Positions 33,704 to 41,313 of a DNA stretch of 64,000 nucleotides are shown here, in pieces (position 1 is the first letter of the stretch; each line of letters starts with the position of its first letter). This stretch comes from SB25 sp050180705 (GTDB lineage Bacteria > Bacteroidota > Bacteroidia > Bacteroidales > Tenuifilaceae). The stretch is taken from NCBI GenBank assembly GCA_050180705.1, contig JBFXDX010000001.1, positions 372,001 through 436,000 on the forward strand. Reading direction: 5' to 3'. The notes beneath the pieces were generated by a model. The model saw only the letters and a list, made by a program, of their open reading frames with translations, did no database searches and was not told the origin of the DNA. The translations under genes and the position numbers were made by a program.

Positions 33704-33716
33704 TAAACATAATAAA

Positions 33717-34547
33717 ATGAATATGAACATATTGAATTCGATCACTGGTATAAGGCATTTAGAATCGAATAACTTCTTTTTACTAGCAGGCCCTTGCGTT
33801 GTTGAAAATGAAGAAATTACATTTGAAATTGCTGAGAGAGTAAAAGAAATCACCGATAAATACAACGTTCCATACGTATTTAAAGCATCTTATCGCAAGG
33901 CAAATCGATCAAAAATTGATTCTTTTTCTGGAATTGGCGATGAAAAGGCCCTAAACATTCTATCCGAAGTAAAAAAACGTTATGGATTACCAATTGTAAC
34001 AGATATACATACTGCCGAAGAAGCGGCTATTGCTGCCAAATATGTAGATATATTGCAAATACCAGCATTCTTATGCAGACAAACAGAACTTCTTATTGCA
34101 GCTGCAAAAACAGGCAAAGTTGTCAACATAAAGAAAGGACAATTTGTATCTCCCGAATCGATGAAGTTTGCTGCGCAAAAGATTGTTGATTCTGGGAACA
34201 ATAATGTAATGCTAACTGACAGGGGAACTCAATTTGGCTACCAGGATTTAATTGTTGATTTTAGAGGCATACCTACTATGCGGGAGTTTGGTTTTCCTGT
34301 AGTAGTAGATGTTACTCATTCGTTACAGCAACCTAACCAAACATCAGGAGTAACAGGAGGAAAACCTGAAATGATTGAAACTATTTCGCGTGCAGCAATC
34401 GTCTGTGGTGCAGATGGATTATTTATGGAAACCCACCCAAATCCAGCAATTGCATTATCGGATGGAGCAAATATGTTAAATTTGAAATACTTAGAGAATC
34501 TTATTGATCATCTTGTTCAGATTCGTCAAGTGATCAAGAATTTTTAA
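33717..34547 (+). CDS. kdsA: 3-deoxy-8-phosphooctulonate (KDO-8-P) synthase
   Basis: KdsA condenses phosphoenolpyruvate with arabinose-5-phosphate to give KDO-8-phosphate for lipopolysaccharide inner core. The 276-residue TIM barrel has LLAGPCVVENEE, FKASYRKANRSK, PIVTDIHTAEEAA, ILQIPAFLCRQTEL and MLTDRGTQFGY. The N-V-K-K-GQF segment (NIKKGQFVSP) lacks the metal-binding Cys seen in metal-dependent KdsA and has Asn, pointing to the metal-independent class. It is cotranscribed with rarA and its 3' end overlaps the convergent hybrid-kinase gene by 14 bp. Confidence 0.95.
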   Translation: MNMNILNSITGIRHLESNNFFLLAGPCVVENEEITFEIAERVKEITDKYNVPYVFKASYRKANRSKIDSFSGIGDEKALNILSEVKKRYGLPIVTDIHTAEEAAIAAKYVDILQIPAFLCRQTELLIAAAKTGKVVNIKKGQFVSPESMKFAAQKIVDSGNNNVMLTDRGTQFGYQDLIVDFRGIPTMREFGFPVVVDVTHSLQQPNQTSGVTGGKPEMIETISRAAIVCGADGLFMETHPNPAIALSDGANMLNLKYLENLIDHLVQIRQVIKNF

Positions 34548-35946
34548 CGTAAACGTTTAACAAAGTATCAATTTTCTGCTTTAAGAGGTTGGCATTAATT
34601 GGCTTAGATATATAGTCATTACAGCCAACCTCAAAACATTTAATATTGTCGTGAGGAAGAGCATAGGCTGTTTGTGCAATAATTGGAAGCGATGGTTTAT
34701 TTTTCCGAATAACAGATGCAGCCTCATAACCATCCATAATAGGCATTTGTATATCCATCAATACAATATCAACCAATGATTCACTGGCCGTTTTTTCGAC
34801 AGCCTCTTGCCCATTTTTAGCCCACATAATATTAGCCTTAGTATTGGCAAGAATCGTAGAAAGGTAACGATAATTTACCTCCACATCTTCAGCTATAAGA
34901 ATATTCTTACCACTCCAATTATATTCAGGAAGCGAAGTACTAAACAGCATGGATCCAGAATCTTGAGAATACCTCTCCTTATAAGGAATACTAAAGTAGA
35001 AAGTAGTTCCCTCTCCAACTTTTGATTCAAACCAAATTTCGCCACCAAGCAGATTAATTATATTCTTACTTATATAAAGCCCAATGCCAGTACCACCATA
35101 TTTTCGAGTAGATCCTTCTTGCACCTGCCTAAAGCGTTCAAAAATAATATCTCGTTTATCGGCTGGAATTCCTATTCCACTATCACGAACAAAAATTTTG
35201 ATTTTGTTTTCAGCGTAATCATTTATATACCCGAATTCAATATTTCCTTTATCAGTAAATTTTAAAGCATTTCCCAATAAATTCACTAAGACTTGACGTA
35301 AGCGTTGGCCATCGGTAAAAAGGATATTGGATTCATCATCATTCAGGTTAAGCAACCTAATATTAATATGCTCTTTCTCCTGCTTAAACTTAACCTCATT
35401 GAAGAAAGTGTAAACATCGAACATTAAATCATCCAAATTACACTCGCCTTGACTAATTGCAAGTTGACCCGCATCTATTTTTGAAATGTCAATGATATCA
35501 TCAATGAGATTTACGAGCATCATACCGTTATGGTATACAATATCAATATACCGATCTCTTTTCTCTTCGGAATCTTCTCCCTTAAGCAATTGAACAAATC
35601 CAAGTATTCCGTTCATTGGAGTTCGAATTTCATGACTCATATTTGCCAAAAAATTCGATTTAAGAATATCAGACTCTTCTGCACGTTGTTTAGCCTTTTC
35701 CAAGGCATCTTTAAGCCGATTTTGATCCAACTGTAACTTGGATACAAATTTATTTAATTCATCATTTTCGACTTGGAGTTCCCTAAATTTTGATTTCAAA
35801 TCAGAGAAATCTTCTTTGATCTTATTATCATTATCAAAAGGAGTAATTGGGATTGAGGTAGAATACATTTTTCGCTTAAGAGCTATAATCCAAATGATTA
35901 AAGCAGCCAGAATTAATGTATAAGTGATAAGGTAAAAATAAGTCAT
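34534..35946 (-). CDS. hybrid sensor histidine kinase with receiver domain
   Basis: A 470-residue protein (ATG at 35946; an ATG at 36000 would add 18 residues). One membrane helix at 3-24 (YFYLITYTLILAALIIWIIA) is followed by a coiled coil (45-95), the HisKA dimerisation domain with phosphoacceptor His in NMSHEIRTPMNGILGF, and HATPase_c with the N box NLLGNALKFT, DSGIGIP and GTGIGLYISKNI. A C-terminal receiver domain has EDVEVN, the phosphoacceptor Asp in VLMDIQMPIMDGYEAA, and the KP in YISKPI. There is no extracellular sensor domain, so the signal is probably cytoplasmic or comes through a partner. No cognate DNA-binding regulator is adjacent. Confidence 0.9.
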   Translation of the reverse strand: MTYFYLITYTLILAALIIWIIALKRKMYSTSIPITPFDNDNKIKEDFSDLKSKFRELQVENDELNKFVSKLQLDQNRLKDALEKAKQRAEESDILKSNFLANMSHEIRTPMNGILGFVQLLKGEDSEEKRDRYIDIVYHNGMMLVNLIDDIIDISKIDAGQLAISQGECNLDDLMFDVYTFFNEVKFKQEKEHINIRLLNLNDDESNILFTDGQRLRQVLVNLLGNALKFTDKGNIEFGYINDYAENKIKIFVRDSGIGIPADKRDIIFERFRQVQEGSTRKYGGTGIGLYISKNIINLLGGEIWFESKVGEGTTFYFSIPYKERYSQDSGSMLFSTSLPEYNWSGKNILIAEDVEVNYRYLSTILANTKANIMWAKNGQEAVEKTASESLVDIVLMDIQMPIMDGYEAASVIRKNKPSLPIIAQTAYALPHDNIKCFEVGCNDYISKPINANLLKQKIDTLLNVYVKNS

Positions 35947-36111
35947 GACTAATATTTCAAAATCAAGTACTGATAAACAATACTTTATAAGATTACACAT
36001 CTATTATAAAGTTACAAAAAATACAAAAAAAATACTTCACAAGACTACTTTCAATAATATTTTTATTTAAAAGTGCAATATCAATATATGAATGTGCAAT
36101 TTATTTAGATA

Positions 36112-36143
36112 AAAAAACCTTCCGCTAAGACGGAAGGTTTTTC
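36112..36143 (-). terminator. terminator after the PorT-like gene
   Basis: AAAACCTTCCG (36114-36124) pairs with CGGAAGGTTTT (36131-36141) around CTAAGA, with A/T runs on both sides. Confidence 0.85.
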
Positions 36144-36161
36144 TATTAAATAAATATTTTC

Positions 36162-36818
36162 TTAGAAAAAGATCCCTGCACTAAATAAAAACTGAGGGTT
36201 TCTTTGATCAAACTTGTAATTGGTATCACCAAGGGTTATACCGTTGCCCAATTTACTAAAATTCCCTTCGTACCTGATATCCAAAGTAACCTTTTTCAAT
36301 ATATCGAGTCCTACACCTATCTGATAACCAAAAGTTGCATTTTTAAACTTATTATCGGTTGTTTCTTGCGTCAAATCGGATAATTTATCCTTTAGACCAT
36401 CACTGTCACTTAGCATAAACGAAGCCACAGGGCCTAATCCAATTCGAGCAGGTCCCAGTTTCCAGCCAACAATAACAGGAATATCAACCTTATTAAATTT
36501 TTGAGTTTCAGTATAAATTTTACTTGCAGTAACATCTGCAAGCTGAACTTCGCCCTCCGAGTGTGTAAATAATAGTTCAGGCTGAATAAATAATCCTAAC
36601 AATTGAATTCTTCCATAAAAACCTGCATGGAATCCCATTTTAGAATCACCTTGCTTTATGGCGTACTCTTTCAAACCATCTGTTGATTCTATGTTCTTAA
36701 TATCATCAAATTTAACATTGGAAGAGCTCACCCCTGCTTTAAATCCGAAACGGATAAACTGGGCATTTGTGGCATTAAAAAACAAAACTGCCGATAGAAG
36801 AATAAGTAATTTTCTCAT
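36162..36818 (-). CDS. PorT-like outer-membrane beta-barrel protein
   Basis: A 218-residue protein with a signal peptide (1-19, ending NATNA before QFIRFGFKAG). The remainder is an eight-strand-type barrel typical of the PorT/OMP_b-brl_2 family: GVSSSNVKFD, GFHAGFYGRIQLLGLFIQPELL, VGWKLGPARIGLGPVASFML, TFGYQIGVGLDILKKVTLDIRYEG, ending FSAGIFF with terminal Phe. Members are abundant in Bacteroidota envelopes and mostly uncharacterised; nothing shows a role in type IX secretion. Monocistronic with its own terminator. Confidence 0.85.
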   Translation of the reverse strand: MRKLLILLSAVLFFNATNAQFIRFGFKAGVSSSNVKFDDIKNIESTDGLKEYAIKQGDSKMGFHAGFYGRIQLLGLFIQPELLFTHSEGEVQLADVTASKIYTETQKFNKVDIPVIVGWKLGPARIGLGPVASFMLSDSDGLKDKLSDLTQETTDNKFKNATFGYQIGVGLDILKKVTLDIRYEGNFSKLGNGITLGDTNYKFDQRNPQFLFSAGIFF

Positions 36819-36843
36819 AGTTAATACAGTTAGATTAGACTTA

Positions 36844-36851
36844 CAAATATA
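36844..36851 (-). promoter_or_regulatory. -7 promoter element of the PorT-like gene
   Basis: Read leftward TATATTTG, an exact TAnnTTTG, about 26 bases before the ATG; the nearest TTTG upstream is 23 bases away, longer than usual. Confidence 0.4.
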
Positions 36852-36891
36852 TTCTCAGAATAGTTTACTCCATTCAAATTCCATGCTAAAA

Positions 36892-38370
36892 TTAAAATAA
36901 AGGGCTAATTAATTTAGCCAACGCTTCTTTATGGCTATTCTTAAATGGACGCTTATTCCAATTCAAAATTGTGATTATTTGGCACTTTATTAGGCTATCC
37001 ATAAACGAAGATTCTAGTGTTCGGGTAATTTGCTCGTCATAAATAATTGCAGCAACCTCGAAGTTGTCTTCAAAACTACGAATGTCCATATTAGCAGACC
37101 CCACCGACGAGAATGTTCCATCAATCATCAGTATTTTTGAATGATTAAAACCATCGTTATACAAATAAACCTTTATACCTGCTTCGAGCAACTCCGACAC
37201 GAATGAAAGTGAACTCCAGTACACCACTGTCGAGTCGGATTTTCCAGGTAATATTATTCGAACATCAACTCCACTTAGTGCAGCCGTTTTTAAAGCTGTT
37301 AAAATGCTCTCGTTAGGAATAAAATAGGGCGACGATATATAAATATGATGCGTAGCCCTGGTAATTGCATGAAAAAATGCTTGCATTATGCTAGCCCAGT
37401 CAGAGTCGGGACCACTTGTTACAATTTGAACCGGGTGGTATGTAGTAACTTTTACCTCGGGAAAGTATAATGTTCGGTTATTTACAATATCACCTGTAAC
37501 AAAGTACCAGTCCAGTAGAAAAATTACCTGTAATGAATGAACAGCCTCACCCTCCACGCGTAACAATGTATCGTACCACTGCCCTAACTTACGGCTACCC
37601 TCAATATAACGATCGGCAATATTCATTCCTCCTAAGAAACCAACAGAACCATCAATAATAACAAGTTTACGATGGTTACGATAGTTTACCTTGCTTGTAA
37701 GTAGCGGAAATTTAACCTCCATAAAAGGATAGGCCTCCACTCCTGCCTCGCGTAACTCGCGAATATACTTTTTCGACAAACTCCAACTTCCCACATCATC
37801 ATATATTAATCGAACCTTTACTCCTTCTTTCGCCTTGGTGATTAGTATATTCTTTATCCGATTACCAATTTTATCGTTATTAATGATGTAAAACTCTATA
37901 TGTATGCTATTGGTTGCTGAATATATTGCATCGATGATAGAATCGAAAGCCTGTTGACCATTCTGAAAAACGTCAATATCATTAAACTCGGTCAGTAAAG
38001 CCTTGCTATTATTGAGCAATAATGTAATGATACTAAGATGTTTTGATATTTTATTATTGATATTCTGTCCTTTGCGTCGAAATTGCGCTACTTGTAGATG
38101 GCTTAGATACTCGATTTGCTCTAAATCCTGAAAACCCTTTCTGTTGAAAATCTTCTCTTTCCTTCTGTTCTGTCCAAAGAAAATATATAATACCAATCCA
38201 ATAATTGGCAGGAGAATAAGCAGCAGTACCCAAGTTGATGTTTTTGCAGGATCGCGTTTTTCGTGAATAACCATCGCTGCCGTCGAAAAAATAGTAACCA
38301 GATAAACGACCAAAAGTATCCACGATAGATTAAAAAGAATTACATCCCTAAAAAAGTTGAGTAGTATCAT
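36892..38370 (-). CDS. cls: cardiolipin synthase
   Basis: A 492-residue membrane enzyme that condenses two phosphatidylglycerols to cardiolipin. Two N-terminal helices (about 12-33 and 46-66) form the PLDc_N domain. Two phospholipase D HKD motifs follow: NHRKLVIIDGSVGFLGG (His233, Lys235, Asp240) and NHSKILMIDGTFSSVGSANMD (His410, Lys412, Asp417). Conserved SSPYFIPNESILTAL and SFEDNFEVAAI are present. The order and length match bacterial ClsA-type proteins. It appears monocistronic. Confidence 0.94.
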   Translation of the reverse strand: MILLNFFRDVILFNLSWILLVVYLVTIFSTAAMVIHEKRDPAKTSTWVLLLILLPIIGLVLYIFFGQNRRKEKIFNRKGFQDLEQIEYLSHLQVAQFRRKGQNINNKISKHLSIITLLLNNSKALLTEFNDIDVFQNGQQAFDSIIDAIYSATNSIHIEFYIINNDKIGNRIKNILITKAKEGVKVRLIYDDVGSWSLSKKYIRELREAGVEAYPFMEVKFPLLTSKVNYRNHRKLVIIDGSVGFLGGMNIADRYIEGSRKLGQWYDTLLRVEGEAVHSLQVIFLLDWYFVTGDIVNNRTLYFPEVKVTTYHPVQIVTSGPDSDWASIMQAFFHAITRATHHIYISSPYFIPNESILTALKTAALSGVDVRIILPGKSDSTVVYWSSLSFVSELLEAGIKVYLYNDGFNHSKILMIDGTFSSVGSANMDIRSFEDNFEVAAIIYDEQITRTLESSFMDSLIKCQIITILNWNKRPFKNSHKEALAKLISPLF

Positions 38371-38567
38371 TAGTTAAAATTTACTTACTAATATAAACAT
38401 AAAGTTGTATGGGAAACAAATATGAATTAAAAATGTCAAAAAATAATGTAACCCATAAATCAACTTCGCAAAATATTTATGTATTGATATGCAGAAAATT
38501 ATACGTTAAAATCCAACATTTAGTGCAATTAACTTTGATTTACACAACGCAACAATCACAAAAAAAA

Positions 38568-38599
38568 TTTGCGAGGTTTGATATTTCTTCGTACTTTTG
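38568..38599 (+). promoter_or_regulatory. promoter of the tRNA-Lys pair
   Basis: TTTG (38568-38571), 20 bp, TACTTTTG (38592-38599): exact consensus pair. Transcription would begin near 38605, about 50 bases before the first tRNA. Confidence 0.6.
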
Positions 38600-38623
38600 C
38601 AACGCCAAATTAAAAAAGGCATT

Positions 38624-38649
38624 TGGACATAAAGTTGTCCATTTTTTTT
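38624..38649 (+). other. hairpin with T-run in the tRNA-Lys leader
   Basis: TGGACA (38624-38629) pairs with TGTCCA (38636-38641), followed by T8. It looks like a weak intrinsic terminator placed between the promoter and the tRNAs, so it may attenuate or mark the 5' processing site. Confidence 0.35.
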
Positions 38650-38655
38650 GAAGAT

Positions 38656-38728
38656 GATTCAGTAGCTCAGCTGGTAGAGCACATCCCTTTTAAGGATGGG
38701 GTCCTGGGTTCGAATCCCAGCTGGATCA
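38656..38728 (+). tRNA. tRNA-Lys (TTT), copy 1
   Basis: A 73-nt cloverleaf: acceptor GATTCAG/CTGGATC, D arm GCTCAGCTGGTAGAGC, anticodon stem CATCC/GGATG with loop CTTTTAA (anticodon TTT), T arm CTGGGTTCGAATCCCAG, discriminator A. CCA is not encoded. Confidence 0.97.
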
Positions 38729-38753
38729 CTCTAAAAAAATATAATGCCATACT

Positions 38754-38826
38754 GATTCAGTAGCTCAGCTGGTAGAGCACATCCCTTTTAAGGATGGGGT
38801 CCTGGGTTCGAATCCCAGCTGGATCA
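38754..38826 (+). tRNA. tRNA-Lys (TTT), copy 2
   Basis: Identical over all 73 nt to copy 1 and 25 bp downstream, in the same transcript. CCA is not encoded. Confidence 0.97.
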
Positions 38827-38827
38827 C

Positions 38828-38856
38828 AGCAACTCAAACGAGTTGCTTTTTTTTTA
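38828..38856 (+). terminator. terminator of the tRNA-Lys transcript
   Basis: AGCAACTC (38828-38835) pairs with GAGTTGCT (38840-38847) around AAAC, followed by T8 or more. Confidence 0.9.
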
Positions 38857-38871
38857 TCCATAACCGAAAGT

Positions 38872-38909
38872 AAAAAGCCCATCAGTATTAATACTGATGG
38901 GCTTTTTTT
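38872..38909. terminator. bidirectional terminator, end of the maltose cluster
   Basis: A perfect palindrome: AAAAAGCCCATCAGTATT followed at once by AATACTGATGGGCTTTTT. Leftward it ends the GH13 transcript; rightward it backs up the tRNA terminator. Confidence 0.9.
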
Positions 38910-38924
38910 GTATATCAATACAAA

Positions 38925-41294
38925 CTATTTGCAAACGAATATTTCAAAGAAATCGGGCTTTAACTTTAATTCCAACTTATTATCAGACACTTTAAATTCC
39001 GATCCAAATTCAGCCAAAAATACATCCTTACCCATGTATTCTGGCAATTGTAATGTCACTTCTTTAAAATTATTACTTTTGTTAAATATCACAATCACGG
39101 TGTTATTTAAGTAAGTCCTAGAATAGGCATACATATCCTTATCGGCCAATAAGACATTGAAATCGCCGTAGTTTAAGGCCATGTTATTCCTCCGTAAATT
39201 AATTAACTTCTTGACAGTTTCTAGAGTAAACATTTCCCTGCTGTTAAAACTATCAAACTTCATCATTCGACGATTATCGGGATCGTTACCACCGGGAACT
39301 CCATACTCATCGCCATAATATATTGTTGGTACGCCCGGAATGGTCATATTAAACGCGTTTAGCATACAAAGTTTGTTGTAGGCAACAGAATCGCCAACGC
39401 CAATATCGCGAGTCCAACCAGCCTTTTTAGCGTCCTCATCGAAACGTAATGCACCACCAGCATAGGATATAAACCTAGCACGATCTTGATTACCCGAAAT
39501 GTAACCCATCAAATTATTCCAACCATAGTAATCGAACGTTTCATGTAAAGAATTATTCAACTGGGTGAATGAAGCATCAGCACGGGCAAATGTTGCTACA
39601 GAGGCATCGTAAATGTTAAAATCGAACTGAGAATCGAGCATTCCGCTACCAATGTAACTTGCAATTAACTCCTTACTGCCATAGGTTTCACCAATTTGAT
39701 ATACACTTCGATCAGGAACATTCTGTTTTACCTTTTGGGTCAATCTACGCCAGAAATTCTCATGAATATGCTTAGTCGCATCGTGACGGAAGCCATCTAA
39801 ACCATACTCTGTTAGCCAGAATAACGCAGAATCGGTCATTGGCTCATAAACCTCAGGACGTTCTAGGTCCAATGTTGGAAGAAATACATCGAACCAAGTT
39901 GTTAAACGGTACTCGTCCCAACGCTCAGTATTTAATGAACCATCAGGTAAATAAAGCGATGTAGCCCAATCGGGATGCTCCTTATATAAAGGATGCTCCT
40001 TATGAACATGGTTGGCAACATAATCGAGAATTACATTCATATTTCGTTTATGCGCTTCAGCGATCAACTCCTTCAACTCATCGCCAGTTCCAAACCTAAA
40101 ATCAACCTTGCTTGAGGATATTGGCCAGTATCCATGATAACCCGAGAATTTTGTTCGTGGACTAGGATATAAACCCCATGCACCCAATGGATTCTGAGTT
40201 ATTGGCGACAGCCATATAGTATTGATTCCTAATGAAGTAAAGTAGCCATCCTTAATTTTCTGTGTAACACCAGCCAAATCACCACCGTAGTAATTTGCCT
40301 TTGGTAAAATTTCAGGATCATCAACTTTTTTATCGTTACTTGGATTACCATTATTAAAGCGATCGACCATTAAGAAATACATAATCTGAGTATTCTTATC
40401 GGATCTGTTCAATTGCGATGCCTGAACAACGGGCTTATTTCCTTCAAGAGGAATTAACAGATCATTTGATTCGCCATATTCGTTATATGCCCAAACCCTG
40501 ATAAATGATCGCTTATTATTAACAGCATTCGATGGTATGGTTACAGTGATATCCTGACCATCAATACTAACAAAACTATTATCAAATAAATAATTCTGCC
40601 ACAACACAATAACCGACTCTAAATGGTTTATCGCTTTAATTTTTAGGGTATTTCCATTTGTAGATTGAGCTATAAGATGTGGACATTTTTCAGGTTGATT
40701 ATTACCTACATGAAGTATGGAATTAAACCCTCCAATATTATTATCCTCCTTATCAGGATTGGCAGGGTCGAGCATCCATTTTCCATCAACAACAACCTGA
40801 TACTGATATTTTCCTGGATTTAGCATTAGATTGGTGCTATATATGTTCCCATCGAACGATAATGATGTTGCGGCAGGATTCCAATCGTTAATTTGCCCAG
40901 CCAATTGAACAGTCTTAATCTTTTTACCCTGTGGATTATACTCAAAATGCACCGGTACTTTCCTGCCTTTTCGTACCACTAACGAATATTTGCAACCTTT
41001 TGACCACACATTAACCACAAATAACTTTGGCATGGTCACATTTGAGCCTACAAGCAACATCTTTGTCTTATCCGCCGAAACTGTTTGGGTTACAAAATTT
41101 GGAACGCTTACCGAGTCAATTATTGAAGGGTTTGGAAAATAATCGGTTAGAATGATTTGAGTACTATCGCCAAGCAATTGAATAACAGAAAGCAAATTAT
41201 TCACATCAGACTTTTCAGGAACATTTTTTAGTTCACTTTTAGGTTGGCAAGCAATTGCCATAACCGATAAGATAATAAAGGTTAATTTTCTCAT
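38925..41294 (-). CDS. GH13 alpha-amylase family lipoprotein with CBM48-like domain
   Basis: A 789-residue secreted lipoprotein: lipobox MAIAC with Cys16. Residues about 110-200 are a CBM48/AMPK-like glycan-binding domain (VQLAGQINDWNP, GKYQYQVVVDGKWMLDPANP). The GH13 barrel starts near 303 (MYFLMVDRFNNG). Catalytic residues: nucleophile Asp505 in DGFRHDATKH, acid/base Glu536 in IGETYGS, and Asp604 in SGNQDRAR, where the usual His of NHD is Gln. Conserved region I is DYVANHVH. A C-terminal beta domain closes the protein (710-789). It probably cleaves alpha-glucans at the cell surface or in the periplasm. It is the last gene of the cluster, 19 bp after the other GH13 gene. Confidence 0.92.
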   Translation of the reverse strand: MRKLTFIILSVMAIACQPKSELKNVPEKSDVNNLLSVIQLLGDSTQIILTDYFPNPSIIDSVSVPNFVTQTVSADKTKMLLVGSNVTMPKLFVVNVWSKGCKYSLVVRKGRKVPVHFEYNPQGKKIKTVQLAGQINDWNPAATSLSFDGNIYSTNLMLNPGKYQYQVVVDGKWMLDPANPDKEDNNIGGFNSILHVGNNQPEKCPHLIAQSTNGNTLKIKAINHLESVIVLWQNYLFDNSFVSIDGQDITVTIPSNAVNNKRSFIRVWAYNEYGESNDLLIPLEGNKPVVQASQLNRSDKNTQIMYFLMVDRFNNGNPSNDKKVDDPEILPKANYYGGDLAGVTQKIKDGYFTSLGINTIWLSPITQNPLGAWGLYPSPRTKFSGYHGYWPISSSKVDFRFGTGDELKELIAEAHKRNMNVILDYVANHVHKEHPLYKEHPDWATSLYLPDGSLNTERWDEYRLTTWFDVFLPTLDLERPEVYEPMTDSALFWLTEYGLDGFRHDATKHIHENFWRRLTQKVKQNVPDRSVYQIGETYGSKELIASYIGSGMLDSQFDFNIYDASVATFARADASFTQLNNSLHETFDYYGWNNLMGYISGNQDRARFISYAGGALRFDEDAKKAGWTRDIGVGDSVAYNKLCMLNAFNMTIPGVPTIYYGDEYGVPGGNDPDNRRMMKFDSFNSREMFTLETVKKLINLRRNNMALNYGDFNVLLADKDMYAYSRTYLNNTVIVIFNKSNNFKEVTLQLPEYMGKDVFLAEFGSEFKVSDNKLELKLKPDFFEIFVCK

Positions 41295-41313
41295 AGTAAT
41301 AGTGTTATATTCT

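Noticed and set aside
34549..34560. LacI-like palindrome GTAAACGTTTAA
   Set aside because: It lies at the 3' ends of convergent genes, overlapping the end of the kinase gene, with no promoter near; probably chance.
38409..38651. An 80-codon open frame on the plus strand
   Set aside because: It covers the tRNA-Lys promoter, has poor coding character and no homology that I recognise; treated as chance.
38656..38826. Tandem identical 73-nt units considered as a mobile or CRISPR-type repeat
   Set aside because: Both units fold as tRNA-Lys with full cloverleaf; it is a simple tRNA duplication.
38794..39114. A 106-codon open frame on the plus strand
   Set aside because: It begins inside the second tRNA-Lys, crosses two terminators and lies antisense to the GH13 gene.
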